This document shows, in pieces, positions 1-7,264 of a stretch of DNA of 64,000 nt. Position 1 is the first letter of the stretch. Every line of letters starts with the position of its first letter. The notes under the pieces were generated by a model, which made no database searches, was not told the origin of the DNA, and was given only the letters and a program-made list of their open reading frames with translations. The stretch lies in the NCBI RefSeq assembly GCF_040730185.1, contig NZ_CP160402.1, positions 7,502,001-7,566,000 of the forward strand, written 5' to 3'. The DNA is from Streptomyces sp. Je 1-332. GTDB taxonomy: Bacteria; Actinomycetota; Actinomycetes; Streptomycetales; Streptomycetaceae. The translations under genes were made by a program, and so were the position numbers.

Positions 1-394
1 AGGGCTGGTGGATGAGAACCCGGGCGCCGGGCAGCGCGTGTCGCTTGCCCGGGGTGCCCGCGGCCAGCAGGACCGCCGCCGCCGACGCGGCCTGCCCCAG
101 GCATGTCGTCTCCACGTCGCAGGAGACGAACTGGATCGTGTCGTAGATCGCGGTCATCGCGCTGAACGAACCACCGGGGGAGTTGATGTAGAGCGCGATG
201 TCGCGGTCCGGCGCCAGGTATTCGAGGTGCATGAACTGCGCCATCACGTCGTTGGCCGACGTGTCGTCGATCGGCGTCCCCAGGAAGACGATGCGCTCCT
301 CGAGGAGCTTCGAGTACGGATCGAGGGTCCGCTGCCCGGTGCTCGTGCGCTCGGTGAACTCGGGCAGGACATAGCGGGCGGACGGTCGGTTCAT
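1..394 (-). CDS. clpP: ATP-dependent Clp protease proteolytic subunit (3' end outside window)
   Basis: Reading the minus strand from the ATG at 394 gives 131 residues that run off the left edge. They match ClpP, the serine peptidase that forms the tetradecameric chamber of the cytoplasmic Clp protease. The start of the mature barrel ([12 protein letters not shown]), the INSPGGS loop, the nucleophile Ser104 in GQAASAAA and the catalytic His129 in VLIHQP are visible; the catalytic Asp would lie beyond the edge. The GQAASAAA variant replaces the usual GMAASMGA. Streptomyces carry several ClpP paralogues, and I cannot say which this is (ClpP2- or ClpP4-like is my guess). A palindrome upstream suggests specific control. 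Confidence 0.93.
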   Translation of the reverse strand, partial: MNRPSARYVLPEFTERTSTGQRTLDPYSKLLEERIVFLGTPIDDTSANDVMAQFMHLEYLAPDRDIALYINSPGGSFSAMTAIYDTIQFVSCDVETTCLGQAASAAAVLLAAGTPGKRHALPGARVLIHQP

Positions 395-435
395 GACATG
401 TCTCTCCTCTGCCGGGGTCGGCTGCTCCCCAAGGC

Positions 436-456
436 TCCTGTAAGAAAAGTACAGGA
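436..456. promoter_or_regulatory. Perfect palindromic operator upstream of clpP
   Basis: TCCTGTA and TACAGGA are perfect 7-bp inverted arms separated by 7 bp (AGAAAAG). A second short palindrome, ACGTACGT, abuts it at 456-463. The site is 42 bp upstream of the clpP start and about 190 bp before the next gene, in a locally A/T-richer patch. This is the layout of a dimeric repressor or activator site. The cognate protein is not identifiable from the window. Confidence 0.6.
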
Positions 457-649
457 CGTACGTAACCGCCTTGTCGAGATCTCCCGTGCCTCGTCGTGAT
501 CTCCCGCGGCCCGACGAGGCCCCCGTCGGCCTTGTCCGGTTACTCCAAATCCAGGAGGAACGGCGGCACTTGACTGGTTCGGCGTGCCCATGGGGAGCGC
601 AGGCCGGGGTGGAGCGTTAAGCGTTCGGACGGCCGGGTACTCGGGCGCC

Positions 650-1114
650 ATGAACCGTTTGGAGCATCTGGACAAGAGCCTCGTCGATGAACTGACGCAC
701 GCGGCCCGCGAGGCCGTGCGGGAAGAGTTGAGAGAGCAGACACGCAAGCAGCGCCGTAAGGCCGCGCTGTACGCCGGTGCGGGGGCCGTCGGCCTCTACG
801 CGGGCGCTGCGCTGGCGCTCGCCCTCGGCCTCGCGCTTGCCCTGGGGCTGCCCGACTGGGCGGCCGCGCTGATCACCGCGGTGGTACTCGGAGTCGTGGC
901 CTTCCTGTTGCGGAGCGCGGCCCGTCCGTCCGCGGACCGGCCTTCGACGGATCGCCCCCGCCCCTCGGCCGATCTGCCCTCCGTCGACGGGCCGTCCCTG
1001 ACTCCTCCGCCCGTGACACCGCAGGCGCCCGCACCGCCTACCGTGCCGCCGACCGTGGACGCGGCACACCCGGGCGGCACGGAGCCCGAGGTTCCGCACC
1101 GGTGGGGCCAGTGA
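650..1114 (+). CDS. Phage-holin-family-like small membrane protein
   Basis: 154 aa from the ATG at 650. The N-terminal 40 residues are a charged amphipathic helix (LDELTHAAREAVREELREQ-like). Two hydrophobic helices follow, rich in Ala/Leu/Gly and separated by LPDW. The tail is low complexity, with Ser-Ala-Asp-Arg-Pro repeats and then a Pro/Thr-rich segment. The helix-TM-TM core resembles the actinobacterial phage-holin-like family of unknown function. It lies directly upstream of the gas vesicle genes on the same strand and might be cotranscribed. No role in gas vesicles is shown. An in-frame upstream ATG at 584 exists, but the extra residues look non-coding. Confidence 0.7.
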   Translation: MNRLEHLDKSLVDELTHAAREAVREELREQTRKQRRKAALYAGAGAVGLYAGAALALALGLALALGLPDWAAALITAVVLGVVAFLLRSAARPSADRPSTDRPRPSADLPSVDGPSLTPPPVTPQAPAPPTVPPTVDAAHPGGTEPEVPHRWGQ

Positions 1115-1183
1115 GCCGGGACACCTCAAGAGAGATGTTTGGCCAACGGATTACGGGCCACTCGTGAAGAAGAGGTGGCCATA

Positions 1184-1546
1184 TTGAACACATCGTCGGA
1201 TCCAGAGAAGAAGAAGGCGAGTTCGCAGAACTCGCGCAATTCAACCGAAAACGCGGATAGCGGCGGGACGAAGCGCCGCCCGGGTCCCATGGAGGTGCTG
1301 CGCACCGCACGCACCCAGCTCGCGGAGCTGACCGGGATGGTCGCCGAGTCCGTGTCGTCCTTCGAGCAGACCGAGGACGGCTGGACGTTGGAGATCGAGG
1401 TCCTGGAACTCACCCGGGTTCCGGACACGATGAGTCTCCTCGCCAGCTACCAGGTGGAGTGCGACCCGCAGGGCGAACTCCTCGGTTACAAGCGCGTCCG
1501 CCGCTACGAACGCGGGCGCGCCGACCAGAAGGCCGGCGGCCGGTAG
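1184..1546 (+). CDS. gvpO: Gas vesicle protein GvpO
   Basis: 120 aa from a TTG at 1184 preceded by GAAGAAGAGG; in-frame GTG 1175 and TTG 1139 are alternatives. The Lys/Ser/Asn-rich N-terminus is disordered. The conserved domain follows, with GPMEVLRTARTQLAELTG, a segment with VSSFEQTEDGWTLEIEVLEL, and a DPQGELLGYKRVRRYERGR ending. This is the GvpO family, an accessory protein needed for gas vesicle formation in haloarchaea and present in actinobacterial gvp clusters. It opens the ten-gene gvp run here, 68 bp before gvpA. Start choice is uncertain; family assignment is firm. Confidence 0.88.
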   Translation: MNTSSDPEKKKASSQNSRNSTENADSGGTKRRPGPMEVLRTARTQLAELTGMVAESVSSFEQTEDGWTLEIEVLELTRVPDTMSLLASYQVECDPQGELLGYKRVRRYERGRADQKAGGR

Positions 1547-1614
1547 CGCACCCGTCGCGCGGGTTTCTCCGCGGATTTTCCAACAGACTCCCCAGATAAG
1601 GAGGGCCGGTCGTC

Positions 1615-2040
1615 ATGACCGTTGTCCCTGCACAGCAATCCGGTGGATCGGGCGGCACCAGTGGCCTGTACGACGTCCTGGAGCTCGTTCTCGACCGAGG
1701 CCTCGTGATCGACGCCTTCGTGCGTGTCTCGCTGGTCGGCATCGAGATCCTGAAGATCGACGTGCGTGTGGTCATAGCCAGCGTGGACACGTATCTGCGC
1801 TTCGCCGAGGCGTGCAACCGCCTCGACCTGGAGGCGGGACCGCGCAAGGATCCCGGGCTCCCCGACCTGGTGGGCGAGATGACCGAGTCCGGCGCGCGTG
1901 GCAAGTCCAAGGGCGCGCTGTCCGGTGCCGCCGAGACCATTTCCGACGCGTTCAAGCAGTCCCGTGAAGAGAGCCAGACGGAGTCCCGTCCGCGCGCCCG
2001 TAAGAGCACGTCGGCGCGGAGGAAGGAGGAGCAGGAATGA
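1615..2040 (+). CDS. gvpA: Gas vesicle structural protein GvpA
   Basis: 141 aa. Residues 17-75 are the GvpA core that builds the gas-permeable, water-excluding shell: LYDVLELVLDRGLVIDAFVRVSLVGIE, then VRVVIASVDTYLRFAEA. Classical GvpA is about 70-75 aa, so roughly 65 residues are an added C-terminal tail. The tail is charged and Ser/Lys/Arg-rich, ending in a KSTSARRKEEQE-like segment. A strong AAGGAGGG ribosome-binding site precedes the ATG, the best in the cluster, as expected for the major shell protein. The stop overlaps the gvpF start (ATGA). Long tails are more usual in minor shell proteins, so this could instead be a GvpJ-like paralogue used as GvpA. Confidence 0.92.
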   Translation: MTVVPAQQSGGSGGTSGLYDVLELVLDRGLVIDAFVRVSLVGIEILKIDVRVVIASVDTYLRFAEACNRLDLEAGPRKDPGLPDLVGEMTESGARGKSKGALSGAAETISDAFKQSREESQTESRPRARKSTSARRKEEQE

Positions 2041-2816
2041 GCACCTACGTCTATGGCATCGCCGCGAGTTCACACCCGGCACTGCCCGAAGGCATGGACG
2101 GCGTGGGCAAGCCCTCTCGCCCCGTGCGCATCGTCAGGGAAGGCGACCTGGCGGCGATCGTCAGTGAGGCGCCCGAGTCGCTGCGCGCCAAGCGCCACGA
2201 CCTGCTGGCCCACCAGAACGTGCTGAACGAGGCAGGCGCGGCGGGCCCGGTCCTTCCCATGCGGTTCGGCAACGTCGCACCGGACGACGCGTCCGTCACG
2301 AGCGTCCTCGCCGAACGCGCTGAGCACTACCGCGAGCGGCTCGCCACGCTGGCCGGCAAGGTCGAGTACAACGTCAAGGCGAGCCACGAGGAGCAGGCCG
2401 CCCTGCACCGCGTGATGGCCGACAACCCCGAGGTGCAGGCACTGGCCGAGGCCAACCGGCAGGCGGGCGGCGGCAGTTACGAGCAGAAGCTGCAGCTCGG
2501 CGAGATGGTGGTGAACGCGCTCCAGGCCCGCGAGGCCGAGGACGCGGTGGAACTGCACCGCGCTCTGGAGCCCACCGCGCACGCCGTCAGTGTGGGCCCC
2601 GAGTCCACCGGATGGCTGGCCAACCTGTCGTTCCTGGTGGAGCGCGACTCGTCCGCGGTGTTCCTCTCCGCGGTCGACGAGGTCCGCAAGAGCCATCCGC
2701 ACATCGAGCTGCGGGTCAACGGCCCGCTGCCGCCCTACAGCTTCGTCGAGCCCGGGCCCTCCGAGCCGACCGGAGCCACGCCGGAGTCCGCTTCCTCGAA
2801 GGCGGGCGGCGAGTAG
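2037..2816 (+). CDS. gvpF: Gas vesicle protein GvpF (GvpL/GvpF family)
   Basis: 259 aa. It has the GvpL/F family hallmarks: an N-terminal MSTYVYGIA strand, the LPMRFGNV motif around residue 80, the VEYNVKA segment, and a C-terminal SFLVERD...F...V.GPLPPYSFV block near 195-240. GvpF is a minor accessory protein thought to act with GvpA at assembly nucleation. The last 20 residues are Pro/Ser/Gly-rich. It overlaps gvpA by 4 bp and lies 3 bp before gvpG, so the genes are translationally coupled. A second family member, gvpL, lies 2.5 kb downstream. Confidence 0.95.
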   Translation: MSTYVYGIAASSHPALPEGMDGVGKPSRPVRIVREGDLAAIVSEAPESLRAKRHDLLAHQNVLNEAGAAGPVLPMRFGNVAPDDASVTSVLAERAEHYRERLATLAGKVEYNVKASHEEQAALHRVMADNPEVQALAEANRQAGGGSYEQKLQLGEMVVNALQAREAEDAVELHRALEPTAHAVSVGPESTGWLANLSFLVERDSSAVFLSAVDEVRKSHPHIELRVNGPLPPYSFVEPGPSEPTGATPESASSKAGGE

Positions 2817-2819
2817 CGG

Positions 2820-3083
2820 ATGGGACTCATCGGCGAAGTACTGATGCTGCCGTTCGCCCCGGTGCGCGGCGGCCTCTGGGCGGTGAGCCAGGTACTCGCC
2901 GAGGCCGAGCGCCTGTACTACGACCCGGCCACCGTCCGGTCCGAACTCGCCCTTCTCGAGCAGCGGCTCGAGTCGGGCGAGCTCGGAGAGGAGGAATTCG
3001 ACCGCTTGGAGGACGAGTTGCTCGACCGACTGGAAATTGGCCTGCGCGGCGGCGCGGGAACCGACAACGGGACCACATCATGA
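2820..3083 (+). CDS. gvpG: Gas vesicle protein GvpG
   Basis: 87 aa, typical for the family. It begins with the characteristic amphipathic MGLIGEVLMLPFAPVRGGLWAV segment. A helical, acidic coiled-coil-like region follows (residues 23-73) with YYDPATVRSELALLEQ. GvpG is a small helical accessory protein found next to gvpF in most gas vesicle clusters and is presumed to act in assembly. It starts 3 bp after gvpF and its stop codon overlaps the gvpY ATG (ATGA). Confidence 0.95.
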   Translation: MGLIGEVLMLPFAPVRGGLWAVSQVLAEAERLYYDPATVRSELALLEQRLESGELGEEEFDRLEDELLDRLEIGLRGGAGTDNGTTS

Positions 3084-3769
3084 ATCGACTGGGAATGGGC
3101 CTCGCCGTAGGGGCCGGATACTTCCTCGGACGTACGAAGAAGATGAAGCTGGCGTTCGCGGTCGGCACGATGGTGGCCGGCAAGCGGATGAACCTGAGCC
3201 CGCGCGCCCTGGGCGACCTGCTGTCCCAACAGCTGCAGAACAACCCGCAGTTCAAGGAGATCGGCGACCAGCTGCGCGAGGACATGCGCGGGGTCGGCAA
3301 GGCCGCGACCGGTGCGCTGGTCGAGCGGCAGATCTCGGGCCTCGCCGACCGGCTGCACGGTCGGACGGCGGACGTGCGCGACCAGCTCTCGGGCGTGAAG
3401 CCGGACATACCCGGCCGCGGGCGCGATGAAGACACCGAGGAGTCCGACGACGCGTACGAGGAGTACGACGACGAGGACGATCGGGACGAGCAGGACGATC
3501 GGGACCGTGAGGACACCGCGGACGCGGAGTCCGACGAGGAGTCCGACGAGGAGTCCGACGAAAGGCCGCGGGCGAGGAAGAAGGCTCCCGCGAAGAAGGC
3601 CGCCCCGAAGAAGGCGGCGGCCAAGAAGACCCCCGCGAGGAAGACGGCGGCGCAGAAGAGCCCGGCGAAGAAGACGGCGAAGAAGGCCCCGGCCAGGGCC
3701 GCGGCGAAGAGCTCCACGCGCCGCGCCACCGGGTCCCGCGCGCCGAAGGAGGGGGGCCGCGATGAGTGA
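3080..3769 (+). CDS. gvpY: Streptomyces gas vesicle accessory protein GvpY, with acidic-then-basic tail
   Basis: 229 aa from an ATG overlapping the gvpG stop. Residues 1-110 are the conserved part, starting with a Gly-rich helix (GLAVGAGYFLGRTKKMKLA) and continuing with amphipathic helices around LLSQQLQNNPQF. Residues 115-161 are almost entirely Asp/Glu/Arg with ESDEESDEE repeats. Residues 163-223 are a histone-H1-like Lys/Ala/Pro run of KKAPAKK-type repeats. GvpY is known from Streptomyces gvp clusters by position, and its biochemical role is unknown. The sharp acid-to-base switch makes the tail a diblock polyampholyte, likely disordered, able to bind acidic partners such as the GvpZ tail, or DNA. 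Confidence 0.88.
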   Translation: MNRLGMGLAVGAGYFLGRTKKMKLAFAVGTMVAGKRMNLSPRALGDLLSQQLQNNPQFKEIGDQLREDMRGVGKAATGALVERQISGLADRLHGRTADVRDQLSGVKPDIPGRGRDEDTEESDDAYEEYDDEDDRDEQDDRDREDTADAESDEESDEESDERPRARKKAPAKKAAPKKAAAKKTPARKTAAQKSPAKKTAKKAPARAAAKSSTRRATGSRAPKEGGRDE

Positions 3770-4925
3770 CACCCTGAAGTCCGCGACCGGCAAGGCGAAG
3801 GACAATCCGCTCGCCGGCATCGCGCAGAGCGAGGCGGCCGACCGCCTGAAGTCGGAGTTGCAGGCATATCTCGGCGCACAGGCGCAGCGGCTGCTCGTCG
3901 GTGTGGGCCACAAGCTCGGCGAGACGACGGGCAAGCTCAACGACATAGCCGAGGGCAACAGCCCCGGCTTCGCCAAGCTCGCTCTCGACGGCGGCCGCAA
4001 GATGGCCGAGGGCAAGGGACCGCTGCGGTCCGCCGTGGAGGTCGGCGCCGGGCGCGCCAAGGACAGCGTGGTCGATGCCTTCAAGAACATGACCGGAGGC
4101 AAGGGCCGCCGCAAGGGCGGGGCCGGCAAGAAGCCGACGGTCATCATGGAGTTCATCGACGTCGGCGTGCCGCTGCGCACGGCGTACGACCAGTGGACCC
4201 AGTACCAGGACTTCAGCACCTTCGCCAAGGGCGTCAAGAGCGCGAACCGCGCCGACGACACCACCTCCGACTGGCAGGCCAAGGTCTTCTGGTCCAACCG
4301 GAGTTGGAAGGCGCACACCACCGAACAGATCGCGGACGACCGGATCGCGTGGACCTCGGAGGGTGCGAAGGGCACGACGAAGGGTGTCGTCTCCTTCCAC
4401 TCGCTGGCCGAGAACCTCACCCGCGTCCTGCTGGTCCTGGAGTACTACCCGAAGGGTCTCTTCGAGAAGACCGGCAACATCTGGCGCGCTCAGGGCCGCC
4501 GGGCCCGGCTCGACCTGAAGAACTACGCGCGCTTCATCACCATCAAGGGTGAGGCCGAGGACGGCTGGCGCGGTGAGATCCGCGACGGCGAGGTCGTCCA
4601 CAGCCACGAGGACGCGCTCGCCGAGGAGCAGGAGCAGGAGCAGGACCAGACCGAGGGCGAGCCGGAGGACGTCGCGGAGGACGAGGACGAGCGCGACGAC
4701 GAGGAGCAGCCCGAGGAGTCCTACGAGGACGACGAGGAGCAGCCCGAGGAGTCCTACGAGGACGAGGACGAAGAGGGCGCGGAAGACGAGGGCGAGGACG
4801 AGGCAAAGTACGAGGAAGACGAAGAAGAGGGCGAGGACGAGGCGAAGTATGACGAGGACGACGAGGGTGTAGAGGACGAGAAGTACGAAGAAGAAGAGCC
4901 CGCGACGAGCGGGAGTCGCCGATGA
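3762..4925 (+). CDS. gvpZ: Streptomyces gas vesicle protein GvpZ: SRPBCC domain plus polyacidic tail
   Basis: 387 aa from the ATG at 3762, which has GAAGGAGGGG upstream and overlaps the gvpY end by 8 bp. Residues 1-120 are helical and Lys/Gly-rich. Residues 126-262 form a START/SRPBCC (polyketide cyclase-like) fold: VIMEFIDVGVPLRTAYDQWTQ, WQAKVFWSNRSW, TRVLLVLEYYPKG. Residues 283-380 are about two-thirds Glu/Asp and hold two copies each of DDEEQPEESYE and EGEDEAKY. SRPBCC domains bind hydrophobic ligands; its ligand here is unknown. The tail charge is opposite to the GvpY tail. Internal repeats suggest length variation between strains. Confidence 0.88.
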   Translation: MSDTLKSATGKAKDNPLAGIAQSEAADRLKSELQAYLGAQAQRLLVGVGHKLGETTGKLNDIAEGNSPGFAKLALDGGRKMAEGKGPLRSAVEVGAGRAKDSVVDAFKNMTGGKGRRKGGAGKKPTVIMEFIDVGVPLRTAYDQWTQYQDFSTFAKGVKSANRADDTTSDWQAKVFWSNRSWKAHTTEQIADDRIAWTSEGAKGTTKGVVSFHSLAENLTRVLLVLEYYPKGLFEKTGNIWRAQGRRARLDLKNYARFITIKGEAEDGWRGEIRDGEVVHSHEDALAEEQEQEQDQTEGEPEDVAEDEDERDDEEQPEESYEDDEEQPEESYEDEDEEGAEDEGEDEAKYEEDEEEGEDEAKYDEDDEGVEDEKYEEEEPATSGSRR

Positions 4926-5359
4926 CCATGCCCAGCCGGATGCCGGAGCCGTACGGACAGGGCGGCGGTGCGAACCTCGCGGACATCCTGGAGCGCGTGC
5001 TCGACAAGGGGATCGTCATCGCCGGGGACATCCGGATCAACCTGCTCGACATAGAACTGCTCACCATCAAGCTGCGGCTCATCGTCGCCTCCGTCGACAA
5101 GGCGAAGGAGATGGGGATCGACTGGTGGGAGGACGACCCCGCGCTGTCCACCCGTGCGCGTCGCGACGAACTCACGCGTGAGAACGCCGAGTTGCGCGCC
5201 CATGTCGCCGAACTGGAGCAGGGCAGGACGGGCGAGGTGGAGCGAGGAAAGTCGAACAGCGGCAAGTCGGAGCCGAGTAAATCGGAACCGAGCAAATCGG
5301 AACCGAGTAAGTCGGCGCAGAGCAGGACAGCGCAGAGCAAGACGGAGGAAAGCACATGA
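4922..5359 (+). CDS. gvpJ: Gas vesicle protein GvpJ (GvpA-related)
   Basis: 145 aa. Residues 18-65 are a GvpA-family core (LADILERVLDKGIVIAGDIRINLLDIELLTIKLRLIVASVDKA). A GIDWWEDDP segment follows, as seen in GvpJ/GvpM-type minor shell proteins, then a predicted coiled coil (80-101). A Ser/Lys/Glu tail contains tandem KSEPS units (about 116-132). GvpJ is a minor shell protein thought to help nucleate or shape the vesicle ends. It overlaps gvpZ and gvpL by 4 bp each. The name follows the order in Streptomyces clusters. Confidence 0.9.
   Translation: MTMPSRMPEPYGQGGGANLADILERVLDKGIVIAGDIRINLLDIELLTIKLRLIVASVDKAKEMGIDWWEDDPALSTRARRDELTRENAELRAHVAELEQGRTGEVERGKSNSGKSEPSKSEPSKSEPSKSAQSRTAQSKTEEST
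5264..5323 (+). repeat. Four 15-bp tandem repeats inside gvpJ
   Basis: Four consecutive 15-bp units begin at 5264, 5279, 5294 and 5309. The second and third differ only at the last base (AAATCGGAACCGAG + C/T); the first and fourth are diverged. Each adds five residues (KSEPS). The unit preserves frame, so copy-number change would lengthen or shorten the GvpJ tail without breaking the gene. Confidence 0.9.
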
Positions 5360-6144
5360 GCGGACTGCGGTACGTCTACGCGATCTGCCGGCCCTTCGAC
5401 GCGGCGCTCCAGGCGCAGGTGACCGGAGTGGACGGCGCGCCCCCCGGTCAGCTGTCCCACCACGGCCTGATCGCGGTGGTGGGCACGGTGCCGGAGGAGG
5501 ACTTCGGCGAGGAGCCGCTCCGGCGCCACCTGGAGGACCTGGACTGGCTGAGTGCGACCGCACGCGCCCACCAGGCCGTGATCGACGCGCTGACCGTGGT
5601 CACCACGCCGCTGCCGCTGCGGCTCGCGACCGTGTTCCGTGACGACGCGGGAGTGCGCGCCATGATGGAGGCGCGGGAGGACTCCTTCAGGCGCACGCTC
5701 GACCGGCTCGACGGCCGGGTGGAATGGGGCGTCAAGGTCTATTCCGACGCGCAGGCCGCAAGTCCGGCCGCCGAGCCGGAGAAGCCCGCCTCGGGCCGCG
5801 ACTACCTGCGCCAGCGCCGACAGCGCAACAAAGCTCACGAGGAGATGTGGGAGAGCGCGGAGAAGTTCGCGCACCGACTGCACGACACGCTCTGCGAGGG
5901 GGCGGAGGACGCTCGGCTGCACGCGCCCCAGAACTCCGCGCTCTCCAAGGAAACGGGTCGCAACGTACTCAACGCGGCCTACCTGGTGTCACGTTCGGAC
6001 TCGGAGGCCTTCGTGGAACTGGTGGAAGGAGTGAAGGGCCAGGAGTCCGGCATGCGCGTCGAGCTCACCGGACCGTGGGCCGCGTACTCCTTCGCGGGCC
6101 TGGAGGCCGAAGGGGACGACACGCCGGGGGAGGCGGGACTGTGA
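5356..6144 (+). CDS. gvpL: Gas vesicle protein GvpL (GvpL/GvpF family)
   Basis: 262 aa. The second GvpL/F paralogue of the cluster: LRYVYAICRPF at the N-terminus, TPLPLRLATVF near 80, RVEWGVKVY near 115, LNAAYLVSRSD near 205 and LTGPWAAYSFA near 235. Compared with GvpF it has an insertion rich in Pro/Arg/Gln (about 130-160). GvpL is an accessory protein proposed to bridge minor Gvp proteins during assembly. It overlaps gvpJ (ATGA) and gvpS (GTGA), so expression of the three is coupled. Confidence 0.95.
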   Translation: MSGLRYVYAICRPFDAALQAQVTGVDGAPPGQLSHHGLIAVVGTVPEEDFGEEPLRRHLEDLDWLSATARAHQAVIDALTVVTTPLPLRLATVFRDDAGVRAMMEAREDSFRRTLDRLDGRVEWGVKVYSDAQAASPAAEPEKPASGRDYLRQRRQRNKAHEEMWESAEKFAHRLHDTLCEGAEDARLHAPQNSALSKETGRNVLNAAYLVSRSDSEAFVELVEGVKGQESGMRVELTGPWAAYSFAGLEAEGDDTPGEAGL

Positions 6145-6329
6145 CCGTCATAGAACGCCGGGAGGTCGCCCTCGTCGACCTGCTCGACCGGTTGCTCGCG
6201 GGCGGGGTCGTCATCTCCGGTGACCTCACGCTGCGCATCGCGGACGTCGATCTCGTCCGCATCGACCTGAACGCGCTCATCAGCTCGGTGAACGAGCAAG
6301 TCCCCTCGCCCTTCGAGGAGTTGCTGTGA
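6141..6329 (+). CDS. gvpS: Gas vesicle protein GvpS (short GvpA-family protein)
   Basis: 62 aa from a GTG that overlaps the gvpL stop (GTGA). It is almost entirely a GvpA-like core: VALVDLLDRLLAGGVVISGDLTLRIADVDLVRIDLNALISSV. It lacks the tails of GvpA and GvpJ here, so the cluster encodes three shell-type proteins of graded length (62, 141 and 145 aa). It overlaps gvpK by 4 bp. It probably acts as a minor shell or capping component by family analogy. Confidence 0.9.
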   Translation: MTVIERREVALVDLLDRLLAGGVVISGDLTLRIADVDLVRIDLNALISSVNEQVPSPFEELL

Positions 6330-6664
6330 GCGAGGCCGAGCGCGAGCGTGAGCAGATCCGCGAGCAGGCCCGGGAGCGGCCCGCGGGGAAGAAGAACCGG
6401 CTCGAACTGGAGCCGGACACCGTGGAACGCGATCTGATCAAACTGGTCCTGACCGTCGTGGAGCTGCTGCGGCAGCTCATGGAGCGGCAGGCCGTGCGCC
6501 GGTTCGACACCGGCGAGCTGGACGAGGACCAGGAGGAGCGCATCGGCCTCACGCTGATGCTCCTCGACGATCGCATGGCCGAACTCCGCGACCGTTACGG
6601 CCTGCGGCCCGAGGACCTGAATCTGGACCTCGGGCCGCTGGGGCCGCTCCTGCCGAGGGACTAG
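6326..6664 (+). CDS. gvpK: Gas vesicle protein GvpK
   Basis: 112 aa from a GTG overlapping the gvpS stop. The GvpK family core is clear: RLELEPDTVERDLIKLVLTVVELLRQLMERQAVRRF, then LTLMLLDDRMAELRDRYGL. GvpK is an accessory protein of unknown biochemical role, required in several systems for full-size vesicles. The first 20 residues are Arg/Glu-rich. It is the last gene of the run; its stop overlaps by 4 bp the stop of the convergent pfpI-like gene, and I see no hairpin terminator between them. Confidence 0.94.
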   Translation: MSEAEREREQIREQARERPAGKKNRLELEPDTVERDLIKLVLTVVELLRQLMERQAVRRFDTGELDEDQEERIGLTLMLLDDRMAELRDRYGLRPEDLNLDLGPLGPLLPRD

Positions 6665-7212
6665 CCGCCGGAAGCGGCCGACTTCGCGAACTCCCTCATG
6701 AACGCCTCGCAGAACGCCTTCAAGTCGTCCGGCTTGCGGCTGGTGATCAGCGTGTTGGGCCCGTCGTCGCAGATCTTCACCTGCTCGTCGACCCAGGTGC
6801 CGCCCGCGTTGCGGATGTCCGTACGGACGCTCGGGAACGAGGTGAGTCCTCGGCCCGACAGGACGTCGGCCTCGACGAGGATCCACGGGGCGTGGCAGAT
6901 CGCGGCCACCGGACGGCCGGTGTCGAAGAAGCCGCGTACGAAGGACACGGCCCCCTCGTCGAGGCGCAGCGCGTCAGGGTTGGCCACACCGCCCGGCAGG
7001 ACGAGGCCGTCGAAGGAATCGGCCGACACATCGCCGACGACCTCGTCCACGGGAAACGTGTCGGCCTTGTCGAGATGGTCGAAGGCCTGGATACGGCCCG
7101 GCTCGGTCGACACGAGGACGGGCTCGCCACCCGCGTCGGTCACCGCCTTCCAGGGGTCGGTGAGTTCGATCTGCTCGACGCCCTCGGGTGCCATCAGAAA
7201 TGCGATGCGCAT
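6661..7212 (-). CDS. PfpI/DJ-1 family protein (type 1 glutamine amidotransferase-like)
   Basis: 183 aa. The fold signature is complete: MRIAFLMAPEGVEQIEL at the N-terminus, FDGLVLPGGVANPD around 68-80, the nucleophile elbow AICHAPW with the conserved Cys, and RTDIRNAGGTWVDEQV near 130. The family includes PfpI-type peptidases, glyoxalase III and deglycases; substrate cannot be assigned from sequence. It is convergent with gvpK and transcribed away from the next minus-strand gene, 53 bp upstream, which may be cotranscribed. A GAAAGGGAGC ribosome-binding site precedes the ATG. Confidence 0.9.
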   Translation of the reverse strand: MRIAFLMAPEGVEQIELTDPWKAVTDAGGEPVLVSTEPGRIQAFDHLDKADTFPVDEVVGDVSADSFDGLVLPGGVANPDALRLDEGAVSFVRGFFDTGRPVAAICHAPWILVEADVLSGRGLTSFPSVRTDIRNAGGTWVDEQVKICDDGPNTLITSRKPDDLKAFCEAFMREFAKSAASGG

Positions 7213-7264
7213 GGTTGCTCCCTTTCTTCGGGTGGAGTCTGCGGGTGGGGACTGTGGGTATTAC

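Noticed and set aside
391..747. 118-codon minus-strand frame upstream of clpP
   Set aside because: It runs through the clpP operator region and is antisense to the small membrane protein; no domain.
2918..4420. 500-codon minus-strand open frame across gvpG-Y-Z
   Set aside because: Its product is an antisense of the repetitive gvpY/gvpZ tails, Leu/Arg/Gly-rich with no domain; the plus-strand genes are well supported.
5264..5323. Short tandem repeats as a CRISPR-like array
   Set aside because: Units are 15 bp, contiguous without spacers, in frame within gvpJ.
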